Below, one piece after another: positions 9,224 to 17,832 of a DNA stretch of 64,000 nucleotides (position 1 is its first letter; the number at the start of each line of letters is the position of its first letter). This DNA is from an uncultured Saprospiraceae bacterium (lineage in GTDB: Bacteria > Bacteroidota > Bacteroidia > Chitinophagales > Saprospiraceae). Below the pieces are notes generated by a model. That model ran no database searches. It worked only from the letters and a program-made list of their open reading frames with translations, and was not told the DNA's origin. The DNA is taken from positions 123,227 to 187,226 of the forward strand of contig CALEYL010000054.1 in the NCBI GenBank assembly GCA_937926205.1, in the 5' to 3' direction. The position numbers and the translations under genes were made by a program.

Positions 9224-11254
9224 TCATCCGACCAGATTGTCATCAATTTGTATAATTACAGCATCTCCGGCAGCAAGTTCATCGATTTGCAACAAGCCAT
9301 TGTGGAAGCGAAGGGGTGATGAATAAGATCCTTCGTTTTCAAGCGCCGAAAAAACAAGCCGAAATTGTGTCTCAGCCTGTAGCGGACAGGGGATTTTGAC
9401 GTTATGGGCAGCCGTATTTGTATCAGCATTTACGACAAAGAGGTAGTTGTTTTTTTCCTGAGGCATCCAGGCCATCACCTTTCGATCTCCGGTAGCATCC
9501 GGGGGTATCAACCACGATAAAGGCCCGGGTACTTCCGGCAAAAGGCGCTCGGCCTCGAGTCTGATGCGATTCAGCCGGTGAAACAGAGCGGTATTTCCTC
9601 CAAAAAGGTAAGGCCCCTGAGTTGCTTTAGGACCGCCTTCCAGTTGGAATACATAAAGCTTTGTGTAATACTCGTTTTTTGCCGGCTCCGGGTGCGGATC
9701 ACGGCATTCAAAGCCAAGCCCCATGTAACTGGGCATATCTGTCAGAAACAAACTCATAAAAAAACGCGACTCATTGCCGCTCAGGTAAAACTTGTCAAAC
9801 CTGGGGTCGTCTTTATCCCCGGTCATTATTGTAAAACACGGCGCAAAACCTCTGGTATGCAGCAGGTCAAGGTATAACCTGAAATTTTGTAAAAACTGAG
9901 GCTCACCCATAACCATGGATTGCAGATCACCTAAAGTGGCGTCAGCCTCTGAAAGGTCGAGGTGGTCTTCTTCACTGCCAAATGCCATCGTGCCGGGTGG
10001 CGCGAGAAAAGTTTCGGCGAAATAAGCAAAATAAGGTTTTTCCATCCGGATGCGGCGCAGCACGGCGCGGTGGATGTCATAATAGTTGTCTGCAGTTTCC
10101 GGCACTCCTCCGGGGCGCATCTGAACATGCGACATGTCACCACGCATGAAATCAAAATGATATTCCCGTTGGATGGCTGTATAGTGATGGCAAACATAGT
10201 CCCAAACCTCAGTCAGCGGGCGGTCAAAGTCAATTTCCCAGTCTGCGTTGTTGTTTTTATTCGCATACAATTTATAACGCGTCAGAGGGCCAAATACACG
10301 GGACATCGGACCGGGGTTTACAATCCTGTAATCAAGCCAGGCGTCGTCGGCAACATTTTTTGCAGCTTCTTCATCAAGATCGACCTCCAGTCCCCTGTAT
10401 GGCGGGCCCATCGTCGCCGGAGCCGGCTCAAGGCCCTGCTTGTGCAAATGCTGAATGTATCCGGACCGGCGTTCGTTTCTTTCAAAGGGCCTGTTTTTTT
10501 CACCAAACAACAAAAGACATCGTTCTTCAGGAGGCAGGCTGAACAAAGTTGTTGGATCCGCCGGCAAATCAGCCCCCTCTAAAGCAGGACCAACCCGCAG
10601 CAGGTGTTCAAAAATGCTGTCCTGAATCCGTTCAAACAAGTTTTCGCTGTGATCAGTAATCACGGCGCCTTTTCTTTCTAACCATTCAAAATACCGGGGA
10701 TTGGTCAGTACAATTTCAGCATAACGATCCGCATGCGGAATAACATCCAGGCCCACTACCCTGCCCAGTGCATGCAAAACATTAATCGTTGCTTTCAATT
10801 GCTTTTCAACGGTGTCCAGTTCAGGCCTTGCCAATGCCAGCGCTTCGCAAAAGAATTCCCTGTTGATGTGCCAACTTGCCATGCCGTATAGACTGGAGAC
10901 TACTCCCGGTTCCCAGATGGGAAGCAGGTGAATGGATTGTTGGCAGGCAGGCAGGGTAAACTGGTAGTTGATCAGGTTCCAGAAATGTCCAATGGTGCGA
11001 ACATTCACGCCGACCATATTGGTAGTTCGCATCCAGGAAGCATCCGTCATCTGTTCCAGCGGTGACACTTGTGTATAACCAGATTGAAGCACTTTTTCCA
11101 GTGTTTCTGCTCCAAGCTTTTGCGTTAAAATGTCAAGCGTTGAAGAAACCGGCATGGCAATGGCAGCAGCCGGTAACAAGTCTGGGATAAAACTACATTT
11201 GCCCGAAACGTAATCAGCCAGCCCGATAAGATCATTTTTCATAACAGAATTCAT
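9224..11254 (-). CDS. GH13-like alpha-amylase-superfamily enzyme with atypical motifs
   Basis: 676 residues, no signal peptide, so cytoplasmic. The four GH13 regions can be picked out: region I as GLDVIPHADR (about 168-177), region II as FDFMRGDMSH (R371, nucleophile D373, H376), region III with the acid/base as AYFAETFLAPPG (E414), and region IV as MTGDKDDPR (478-485) in place of the usual NHD. The C-terminal ~100 residues look like a beta-sandwich domain. It overlaps the preceding glycosyltransferase by four bases (ATGA), so the two are translationally coupled and probably act on the same glycoside. Reaction unknown: hydrolase, phosphorylase or transglycosylase are all possible. Confidence 0.72.
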   Translation of the reverse strand: MNSVMKNDLIGLADYVSGKCSFIPDLLPAAAIAMPVSSTLDILTQKLGAETLEKVLQSGYTQVSPLEQMTDASWMRTTNMVGVNVRTIGHFWNLINYQFTLPACQQSIHLLPIWEPGVVSSLYGMASWHINREFFCEALALARPELDTVEKQLKATINVLHALGRVVGLDVIPHADRYAEIVLTNPRYFEWLERKGAVITDHSENLFERIQDSIFEHLLRVGPALEGADLPADPTTLFSLPPEERCLLLFGEKNRPFERNERRSGYIQHLHKQGLEPAPATMGPPYRGLEVDLDEEAAKNVADDAWLDYRIVNPGPMSRVFGPLTRYKLYANKNNNADWEIDFDRPLTEVWDYVCHHYTAIQREYHFDFMRGDMSHVQMRPGGVPETADNYYDIHRAVLRRIRMEKPYFAYFAETFLAPPGTMAFGSEEDHLDLSEADATLGDLQSMVMGEPQFLQNFRLYLDLLHTRGFAPCFTIMTGDKDDPRFDKFYLSGNESRFFMSLFLTDMPSYMGLGFECRDPHPEPAKNEYYTKLYVFQLEGGPKATQGPYLFGGNTALFHRLNRIRLEAERLLPEVPGPLSWLIPPDATGDRKVMAWMPQEKNNYLFVVNADTNTAAHNVKIPCPLQAETQFRLVFSALENEGSYSSPLRFHNGLLQIDELAAGDAVIIQIDDNLVG

Positions 11255-12426
11255 CCATTTTGCAAGATGGGTAATAGGGCTTTGACAACATTGTCGCGGT
11301 AATAATAGTCAAAAAATGCGACAGGAGTCGTTGCATTTTCCTGCCCGAGGGTTTGCAGGATTTCACGGGCAAAGGCATCTTTATCATGGTCGGATACGAC
11401 GATCAGCTTATCGCCGCATAAATCACGCCGAATCCCCGATGCCCCGCTATCTGTTGAAACGACCGTTCTGCCCAGGGCTATCGCTTCCAGCACCTTGGTT
11501 TTTACGCCGGCTCCGGATACAATAGGATTGAGTACAACATCAGCTGCCAGCACATAACGGTCGATATCTTCTACAAAACCCAGATAATTCAGGTTGTATG
11601 AACGCCATGCTTCCAGCTTTTCGTAGACTGGCGGTAAACTGCCGCCGCAAATGAGAATCCGGTAGTTTTCTTTACTTTGATCTTTTAATAAAGGCGCGAG
11701 TTCGCGAGCAATAAACAGCACCGCTTCAAGATTTGGCTGGTAGTTTTGCGGACCAAAAAACAGGATCCAACGTTCCGATTCTGAAAAACCATGTTCTGCA
11801 GCAACAGCCCGGCGGGCGGCATCGCGGTCCGGCGCTGGTGGCGGCTCACGGCGTTCAACACCGTATGGGACATCAATGCACTTTGAGGGATTCAGCCCAA
11901 AAACCTTAATGGCGGTTTCCCTTTCTTCAGAGGAAATAAACAATACCTGGCTCGCCAGACGATAAACCAGGTACTCTACCGCCCAAACGATGCGCCACCA
12001 CCACTTATTCATACTCCGGAAGCGCTGGTATTCAATATTGTGGGCATAAACAAGAAGGGCGGTTCCGGTCAGGGCCAGAAGGGGCAAAAGCAAGGGCACA
12101 ATAAAAGGCTGTTGGGCAATGCAATATTGCGCACGGGAAGTTTTCAAAAGACGGTAACAACGCCAGGCAGCAACGGGGCTGAAATATTTAGACATGCCTC
12201 CACCAAATGCATTTCCCAGTTTGAAAGCATAGTCCCCAGGCGCGTTCCCAAAACTGGAAATGCAAATGGTGGGAAGATGATTACCCAGTGCTTCACAAAG
12301 GCCAAAGCCGGCCTGATGCCCGCCATTTTTAGGTGGTAAAAACACATATGGAATGACCACTGCCGTCACCGGTATTGTTGCTGCTCTCAAATCCTGCTGG
12401 TTTCTGTGGGGTAAAGATACACACAT
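11251..12426 (-). CDS. Glycosyltransferase (GT4/GT1-like, GT-B fold)
   Basis: 391 residues from the ATG at 12426. The N-terminal Rossmann half has VVIPYVFLPPKNGGHQAGFG, the centre LLVYAHNIEYQRFRSM, and the C-terminal half the donor-binding region ILFFGPQNYQPNLEAV ... LNPIVSGAGVKTKVLEAIALGRTVVST. This is the usual layout of GT4-type sugar transferases. The annotated ATG sits directly beside a hairpin with no room for an RBS; homologous proteins begin near the PYVFLPP motif, so the GTG at 12369 (residue 20, VTAVVIPYVF) may be the true start. It is coupled by ATGA overlap to the GH13-like gene. Confidence 0.85.
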   Translation of the reverse strand: MCVSLPHRNQQDLRAATIPVTAVVIPYVFLPPKNGGHQAGFGLCEALGNHLPTICISSFGNAPGDYAFKLGNAFGGGMSKYFSPVAAWRCYRLLKTSRAQYCIAQQPFIVPLLLPLLALTGTALLVYAHNIEYQRFRSMNKWWWRIVWAVEYLVYRLASQVLFISSEERETAIKVFGLNPSKCIDVPYGVERREPPPAPDRDAARRAVAAEHGFSESERWILFFGPQNYQPNLEAVLFIARELAPLLKDQSKENYRILICGGSLPPVYEKLEAWRSYNLNYLGFVEDIDRYVLAADVVLNPIVSGAGVKTKVLEAIALGRTVVSTDSGASGIRRDLCGDKLIVVSDHDKDAFAREILQTLGQENATTPVAFFDYYYRDNVVKALLPILQNG

Positions 12427-12427
12427 G

Positions 12428-12474
12428 AAGGCTGTCTCAAAATGTAAATTGCTTACGCTTTTTGAAACAGCCTT
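12428..12474 (-). terminator. Hairpin between the GH3 gene and the glycosyltransferase
   Basis: About 15 bp of stem with one mismatch (12428-12442 with 12459-12474). It lies 17 bases after the GH3 stop and ends one base before the annotated ATG of the glycosyltransferase. No U-tract. It may terminate GH3 transcription, or hide the annotated start codon. Confidence 0.55.
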
Positions 12475-12490
12475 CTATGTTTGGTTAAAT

Positions 12491-14362
12491 TCAATACCTC
12501 AAACCAAATCCAAATTTGTAGAGTGGATCCTTAGAGTCGTAAGGGACATCTTCCTTTTGATTCCGAACCGCCTCCATGGAAGAAGGAAGTTCAAAAGGCA
12601 GTTTGCCTTCAGGTTTCGCTTTTCCAAAGACCACATCCAGTAAAGCAGCATCGCTGGCGCCATAATTCGCAAGCAATGCTTTTGCCCCCTGGCTGATTTC
12701 GGGGATGACTGCAGGCCGGTCCAGATAAATATCAACTATGGTTGGAACGGTTTTCAACAATTGCAAAATGTCTTCTTTTTCCTTGCCTTTGAAATCGAGA
12801 TCCCCATGGTGAAATCCTTTAGCAAAAGGATTTAGGGTTTCAACCGGATACCAGGGGGTATTCAGGCGTATGATGGCGATGTCTGCATCTTCCGGCTTTT
12901 CAACCACCGCTCCATAAGCAGCTGCAACTTTTGCATCGACATTTTTGACGTAGATTTTCAGCTTACCGAGCGGCAAAGGCAGTTTTTTCGATTCGTTTTT
13001 AAGCAAGGTGTAAGACCTGCGCTGGGCTGTTTCTCCGGCTTTTTTGAATGCCTGATTGCTCAGCACCCTATCTGCTGCCGCCAGATCAACATAGGGGTTA
13101 TCGAATAAACCCAGTTGAAATTTTTGGCGAAGGAGCCGGCGAACCGATTGATCCAGACGGCTTTCGGTTACTTTGCCTTGCTTTACAAGATTTAAAAGGT
13201 GTTCGGTACAGCTTTCTCCGCCAAACTGATCTACACCTGCCTCAATAACTTTCAAAACCCGTTCTTCTCCACTCAGGCTTTCTACGCCCCAGGCGCGGGC
13301 AGGCCAGACCGCCACCCCCAGATTTGCATCCGTAATCAGGCCCCAATCAGTACAAACAATGCCATCATAGCCGTACTTGTTGCGCAAAAGCCCGGTGATC
13401 ATGTCTTTGTTGTAAGAGAATCCAACATCTTCACTCGATTGCCCGACCGGAACGCCATAATAAGGCATAATAGCTGAAGTATGCACATCAAAGGCTGCTT
13501 CAAAAGGAATGAGGTGGTATTGAAAATTGTTTCCGGGGTAAATCTGCCCTTTGTGGAATTCAAAATGGGAATCAAGTCCTTCCCGTTGCGGGCCGCCACC
13601 GGAAAAATGCTTGGTCATACAGGCCACGCTGGCAGGGCCGAGTTTTTTACCCTGATACCCCAAAATATAGGCGCTTGTCAAACGTGCTGATAGTTTTGCA
13701 TCTTCTCCGAAGGTACCGCTCACTCGCGCCCAGCGGGGCTCCGTGGCAAGGTCAGCCATCGGATGCAGGGCTTCGTGTATGCCCACCGCACGGTATTCCC
13801 GGCGCGCAATATCACCGTGCTGGCGCATGAGTTTTTTGTCACCGATCGCTGCAAATCCCAACTGTTCAGGCCATTGGGAAAAGCCAACGGAGGCCATCGA
13901 AAATATGTTGTTGCTGAAATAATGCCGGGGGTCGGAGGCAATGGTAATCGGAATGCCAAGCCTCGTTTTTTCCTCCGCATATTTCTGAATGTTGTTCTGC
14001 CAGATGGCAAAGACTTTTACGGAAGGAATTTGCCAGATATTAAAATGCGTCATCTTCTTCTCGTCTATCCACTGCTTTGCCGGAGGCATGCGCATCATCC
14101 CATTTTCTGAAGGTTCAAGCGTGCCGTTTTCGTTGATAAAGGTCCCATTGATGAACATCATCCCCACTTTTTCTTCCACCGTCATTTGAGTCAGCAGGTC
14201 TTCTACCCGCTTCTCAATGGGTTGTTTTTTATCTTCATAAACATCCATGCGGCCATTTTTATTCAGGTCGCGGTAAGCCGTAGGCGCTACCCAGGCAGGA
14301 ATCGAGATGCCAATAGCCAGCAAGGCCAGCAGTGGCAGGATAGAAAATAAGCGAATTTTCAT
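12491..14362 (-). CDS. GH3 beta-glucosidase-like glycoside hydrolase
   Basis: 623 residues with an N-terminal hydrophobic signal (MKIRLFSILPLLALLAIGIS). A short acidic DLNKNGRMDVYED stretch resembling a calcium loop precedes the GH3 barrel, which has MTVEEKVGMMF, the K-H pair in ACMTKHFSGGG (251-252) and the nucleophile D339 in GIVCTDWG. The C-terminal alpha/beta sandwich follows (residues ~440-600); a fibronectin-III tail is absent. The enzyme should release terminal sugars in the periplasm. It is divergent from a NrtR-like Nudix regulator, and a palindrome overlaps its predicted transcription start, so it is probably repressed by that regulator. Confidence 0.9.
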   Translation of the reverse strand: MKIRLFSILPLLALLAIGISIPAWVAPTAYRDLNKNGRMDVYEDKKQPIEKRVEDLLTQMTVEEKVGMMFINGTFINENGTLEPSENGMMRMPPAKQWIDEKKMTHFNIWQIPSVKVFAIWQNNIQKYAEEKTRLGIPITIASDPRHYFSNNIFSMASVGFSQWPEQLGFAAIGDKKLMRQHGDIARREYRAVGIHEALHPMADLATEPRWARVSGTFGEDAKLSARLTSAYILGYQGKKLGPASVACMTKHFSGGGPQREGLDSHFEFHKGQIYPGNNFQYHLIPFEAAFDVHTSAIMPYYGVPVGQSSEDVGFSYNKDMITGLLRNKYGYDGIVCTDWGLITDANLGVAVWPARAWGVESLSGEERVLKVIEAGVDQFGGESCTEHLLNLVKQGKVTESRLDQSVRRLLRQKFQLGLFDNPYVDLAAADRVLSNQAFKKAGETAQRRSYTLLKNESKKLPLPLGKLKIYVKNVDAKVAAAYGAVVEKPEDADIAIIRLNTPWYPVETLNPFAKGFHHGDLDFKGKEKEDILQLLKTVPTIVDIYLDRPAVIPEISQGAKALLANYGASDAALLDVVFGKAKPEGKLPFELPSSMEAVRNQKEDVPYDSKDPLYKFGFGLRY

Positions 14363-14388
14363 AATTAGGCAAAGTGTTGATTAATCAA

Positions 14389-14411
14389 TGTGTATAATTT
14401 ACACAAAGATA
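14389..14411 (-). promoter_or_regulatory. GH3 promoter with overlapping 17-bp palindromic operator
   Basis: The minus strand has TATCTTTG (14411-14404), an exact TAnnTTTG -7 element, and CTTG at the right distance (14435-14432, 20-base spacer) as a weak -33. Directly downstream, over the expected transcription start, is the perfect inverted repeat TGTGTATAATTTACACA (14389-14405). A repressor bound there would block initiation of the GH3 gene. The Nudix regulator encoded on the other side is the natural candidate. Confidence 0.65.
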
Positions 14412-14488
14412 AAATCATTTTTACAACCTGTCAAGGCTGGGGCTTAAAATTTTGACTTTTATTGCCATTGCTTTCTGTTTTGAATGAG

Positions 14489-14504
14489 TGAGAAAAAGTT
14501 CTCA
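14489..14504 (+). promoter_or_regulatory. Short inverted repeat just ahead of the Nudix regulator start
   Basis: TGAGAA-AAAG-TTCTCA lies 10 bases before the ATG at 14515. It could be a second operator or a hairpin that tunes translation of the regulator. It differs in sequence from the palindrome at the GH3 promoter. Confidence 0.35.
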
Positions 14505-14514
14505 TTTTTGTGCA

Positions 14515-15288
14515 ATGGATCACAAAATACAGGTGAAAAGATTGGACGAACAAAAATTAGGTACTGTTTTACCGCATGTTTCGGTCGATTGTGTCATATT
14601 CGGATTTCACGAAAACCAATTGCGGGTATTGTTACTCCGTTTGAAGAACATTGAAGAATGGAGCTTACCGGGAGGAAGGCTTTTTCCCGATGAATCCCTC
14701 GACGACGCTGCAGACCGTGTGCTTCGGGAGCGCACAGGCCTGGAAAACATTTTTCTGAAGCAATTCTATACTTTTGGTGATCGGAACCGGATGGATAATA
14801 CGGATTTTCATAGTATCCTGGCCAGGCAGGGCATTCACCTTGATGTCGGGCACATATTGTTTGATCGAACTATTTCAGTAGGATATTACGCGTTGGTAGA
14901 ATTTTCGCAGGTAAGCCCGGCGCTTGACGAACTCACTGAGGAGTGGCGCTGGTGGGATGTTCGGGATGTTCCGGCAATGATATTCGACCACAATGCCATA
15001 ACAACTACCGCCCTGGAGGTGCTGCGCAGGCAATTGCGATTTGATCCCGTTGGACTAAACCTGCTGCCCGAGAAATTCACCATGCCAGAACTCCAGAAAC
15101 TCTATGAAACCATTCTGAACAAAACCCTTGATCGCCGGAATTTTCAGAAACGCATTCTGGGTTACGGCATCCTCACCCGCCTGGAAGAACGCCGCGTAGG
15201 GGGCGCGCACAAGTCCCCCTACCTTTATCGTTTTAACGAAGATCAATACTTTAAGGCCCTGGAAACAGGCCTTGAACACGAGTGGTAG
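14515..15288 (+). CDS. Nudix-domain transcriptional regulator (NrtR/AraR-like)
   Basis: 257 residues from the ATG at 14515; a GTG at 14488 would add nine residues but lies inside an inverted repeat. An N-terminal Nudix fold (VSVDCVIFGFHENQLRVLLL, WSLPGGRLFPDESLDDAA) is joined to a C-terminal winged helix (MPELQKLYETILNKTLDRRN ... RILGYGILTRLEER). The Nudix box lacks the catalytic glutamates (RVLRERTG in place of RExxEExG), as in NrtR-type regulators that use the domain to sense sugars or nucleotides rather than hydrolyse. In Bacteroides a relative (AraR) controls arabinose genes. Divergent placement suggests it controls the GH3 gene. Confidence 0.88.
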   Translation: MDHKIQVKRLDEQKLGTVLPHVSVDCVIFGFHENQLRVLLLRLKNIEEWSLPGGRLFPDESLDDAADRVLRERTGLENIFLKQFYTFGDRNRMDNTDFHSILARQGIHLDVGHILFDRTISVGYYALVEFSQVSPALDELTEEWRWWDVRDVPAMIFDHNAITTTALEVLRRQLRFDPVGLNLLPEKFTMPELQKLYETILNKTLDRRNFQKRILGYGILTRLEERRVGGAHKSPYLYRFNEDQYFKALETGLEHEW

Positions 15289-15297
15289 CTTTTTTTC

Positions 15298-15927
15298 CTA
15301 ATTGATTCTGTAGATTTCCATAATGCCCTTGAGTATGGCAGGAAAGTCAATATTCAGGTCTATCAATTTGCCTGTTCTCACATCAAAAACCCAGCCCATG
15401 ACCGTTAAACCGCGTTCCGCATAAGCCCTCTGTACTGCAGCAGTTTTAATAAGATTCACACACTGCTCCTGTACATTCAATTCCACCAGGCGGTCGTATT
15501 TTTTTTCTGCATCAGCTATGGCATTCAATTCCGTTTTGTGCAAACGGTACACATCCCGGATATTCCGAAGCCAGGGGTTTAAAATTCCCAGATCGGCAGA
15601 CTGCATGGCAGCTTTAACTCCACCACAGGCATAGTGTCCGCATACTATGATGTGCTTGACTTTCAGGTGGTTGACCGCATAATTCAATACAGACATCACA
15701 TTCAGGTCAATACTGATGACCATGTTAGCGATGTTCCGGTGGACAAATATTTCACCGGGTTGAGCGCCCATTAATTCTTCGGCAGTAACCCGGCTATCTG
15801 AACAACCAATGTAAAGATATTCAGGCTCTTGCCCCTTTGCGAGTTCCTCAAAATAAGAAGGAGAAATGGCTAATTTGTCTGCAACCCACTGCTCATTTCC
15901 TGCGATAATTTTACTAATGTCAACCAT
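15298..15927 (-). CDS. Beta-class carbonic anhydrase
   Basis: 209 residues from the ATG at 15927; a longer frame reaches 16014 but the added hydrophobic stretch is not part of the family and contains no conserved motif. Zinc ligands and the catalytic Asp-Arg dyad are visible in YIGCSDSRVTAEEL, and the second His/Cys pair in IVCGHYACGGVKAA. It interconverts CO2 and bicarbonate in the cytoplasm, supplying bicarbonate to carboxylases. Its stop lies nine bases from that of the convergent Nudix regulator. Confidence 0.94.
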   Translation of the reverse strand: MVDISKIIAGNEQWVADKLAISPSYFEELAKGQEPEYLYIGCSDSRVTAEELMGAQPGEIFVHRNIANMVISIDLNVMSVLNYAVNHLKVKHIIVCGHYACGGVKAAMQSADLGILNPWLRNIRDVYRLHKTELNAIADAEKKYDRLVELNVQEQCVNLIKTAAVQRAYAERGLTVMGWVFDVRTGKLIDLNIDFPAILKGIMEIYRIN

Positions 15928-16065
15928 ATCTGATTTTTTTATGAGTAATAACCAAGGCTGTAAAAATATAAAAGCTTGCCAAAAAAGCGAGCTATTATCC
16001 AATTTTTGACACAAAACAGACTTATACTACCCAAAGAACGATCCCCTTACTTCCAAAACAGTTGT

Positions 16066-16073
16066 TAAATTTG
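16066..16073 (+). promoter_or_regulatory. -7 promoter element for the GMC oxidoreductase operon
   Basis: TAAATTTG matches TAnnTTTG exactly, 26 bases ahead of the GMC start codon. No good -33 TTTG at the standard spacing. Confidence 0.5.
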
Positions 16074-16098
16074 TCGGGTATGGTAAAAACAACAAACA

Positions 16099-17832
16099 AT
16101 GGCATCAGACACTTCAAGCATTCATATTAATTCGGGTGGAGCGGCAGTTCACACCTACGATGCCATTGTTATTGGCTCGGGAATATCGGGCGGCTGGGCG
16201 GCTAAAGAACTTTGTGAGAAGGGCATGAAGACCCTTGTCCTGGAACGAGGCCGCAACATTGAACACGTCAAAGATTATCCCACGATGCTGAAAATGCCCT
16301 GGGATTTCGAACATCGCGGGCAAATGCCCAGCGCCTTTAGGAAAGAAAATCCGCTCATCAGCAAGGCAGCCGGTTTTGGAGAAGATACCGCACATTTTTT
16401 CATAAAGGACAAAGATCATCCTTATGTACAGGAAAAGCCATTCGACTGGATTCGCGGCTACCAGGTTGGCGGAAAATCGCTCATTTGGGGGCGCGCATGT
16501 CAACGGTGGAGCAATTATGAATTCGAAGCGCCTGCGCGGTTTGGGTATGGCGCCGACTGGCCCATTCGCTACGATGATGTAGCCCCCTGGTATTCGTATG
16601 TCGAAAAATTTATTGGCGTTTGCGGCAACCCCGATGGCATAGAAGCCATGCCCGACGGGGAATTTCTTCCGCCGTTTGACCTGAATTGTGTCGAACGACA
16701 TCTGAAGCAAAGCTTTATAAAGCACTACAAAAATCGTCATCTGGTGCAGGGGCGGTGGGCGCACCTGTCGAAACCCAATGAAGTCCACCAGCAACAAGGG
16801 CGGGGACGTTGCATGTCAAGAAATCTGTGTATGCGCGGCTGCCCCTATGGCGCTTACTTTAGCTCGGTTACTTCTACGCTTCCTTGGGCAGCTAAAACGG
16901 GAAATCTGACCGTTCGGCCTTTCTCAGTAGTGCATTCCATCATTTACGACGAACAAAAAGGGAAAGCTTCTGGCGTACGCGTGATAGACACCAATACGCA
17001 TGAAATAACGGAATATTTTGCCCGCATCATCTTTGTGAATGCCTCGGCACTGAACAGCACCCTGATCTTACTCAATTCAACCAGCGATCGCTTTCCCAAC
17101 GGTTTGGGCAACGACAGCGGCCTGCTGGGAACACATATCGGATTTCACCTCTACCGTGGGTTTGTCAACGCCTCCATCGAGGGTTTTGAAGACAAATACT
17201 ACTATGTGCGCAACCCTACAGAGTGCATCGTAGCAAATTACCGCAACCTCGGCAAAAAAGAGACAGACTTTTTCGGAGGCTATACCACTTTTTCGGGCGC
17301 TTATCGTCCCCGTGGGGCTGTAAAACCTGATGATCCGCAAATTGGAGGCGCTTATAAAGACGCCATGAGCGAACCCGGAACATGGGAAGTGTATATGTAT
17401 ATGCAGGGTGAAACCATCATGAAAGAAAGCAATCATGTGCGGCTGAGCAAGGACCAAAAGGACCAATGGGGGATTCCCTTGCTGGTAACCTCTGTTGGTT
17501 ATGACGACAACGACGAAAAGATGGTAGAAGACTTTCTGGAACAAAGTTGTGAAATGCTGGAAAAAGCAGGCTGCAAAATCATGAACCGCATCGACAACAA
17601 ACAGCCTCCGGGGCTGGACATCCACGAAATGGGGGGCGCACGCATGGGTATTGACCCCAAAACATCCCTCCTCAACGAATGGAACCAGGTACACCACTGC
17701 AAAAATGTATTTGTTACCGATGGCGCCTGCATGACAAGTACAGGCAACCAAAGTCCTTCTATTTTGTACATGGCTCTTACAGCGCGTGCCGTAAACCACG
17801 CAGTCGCTGAGGCACAAAAAGGTAATTTGTAA
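16099..17832 (+). CDS. GMC-family FAD oxidoreductase (sugar/gluconate dehydrogenase large subunit type)
   Basis: 577 residues. FAD-binding Rossmann motif AIVIGSGISGGWAAKELCEKG near residue 25, GGKSLIWGRACQRWS, a Cys-rich segment GRCMSRNLCMRGCPYGAYFS (possible metal or disulfide site) and the C-terminal GMC region DIHEMGGARMG ... VTDGACMTSTGNQSPSI with its active-site His and Asn. No signal peptide, yet the next gene, overlapping by one base (TAATG), encodes a Tat-signal lipoprotein of the gluconate dehydrogenase subunit-3 type. In that enzyme class the small subunit carries the folded FAD subunit out through Tat, so this protein is probably periplasmic. It probably oxidises a sugar or polyol; the substrate is unknown. 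Confidence 0.9.
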   Translation: MASDTSSIHINSGGAAVHTYDAIVIGSGISGGWAAKELCEKGMKTLVLERGRNIEHVKDYPTMLKMPWDFEHRGQMPSAFRKENPLISKAAGFGEDTAHFFIKDKDHPYVQEKPFDWIRGYQVGGKSLIWGRACQRWSNYEFEAPARFGYGADWPIRYDDVAPWYSYVEKFIGVCGNPDGIEAMPDGEFLPPFDLNCVERHLKQSFIKHYKNRHLVQGRWAHLSKPNEVHQQQGRGRCMSRNLCMRGCPYGAYFSSVTSTLPWAAKTGNLTVRPFSVVHSIIYDEQKGKASGVRVIDTNTHEITEYFARIIFVNASALNSTLILLNSTSDRFPNGLGNDSGLLGTHIGFHLYRGFVNASIEGFEDKYYYVRNPTECIVANYRNLGKKETDFFGGYTTFSGAYRPRGAVKPDDPQIGGAYKDAMSEPGTWEVYMYMQGETIMKESNHVRLSKDQKDQWGIPLLVTSVGYDDNDEKMVEDFLEQSCEMLEKAGCKIMNRIDNKQPPGLDIHEMGGARMGIDPKTSLLNEWNQVHHCKNVFVTDGACMTSTGNQSPSILYMALTARAVNHAVAEAQKGNL

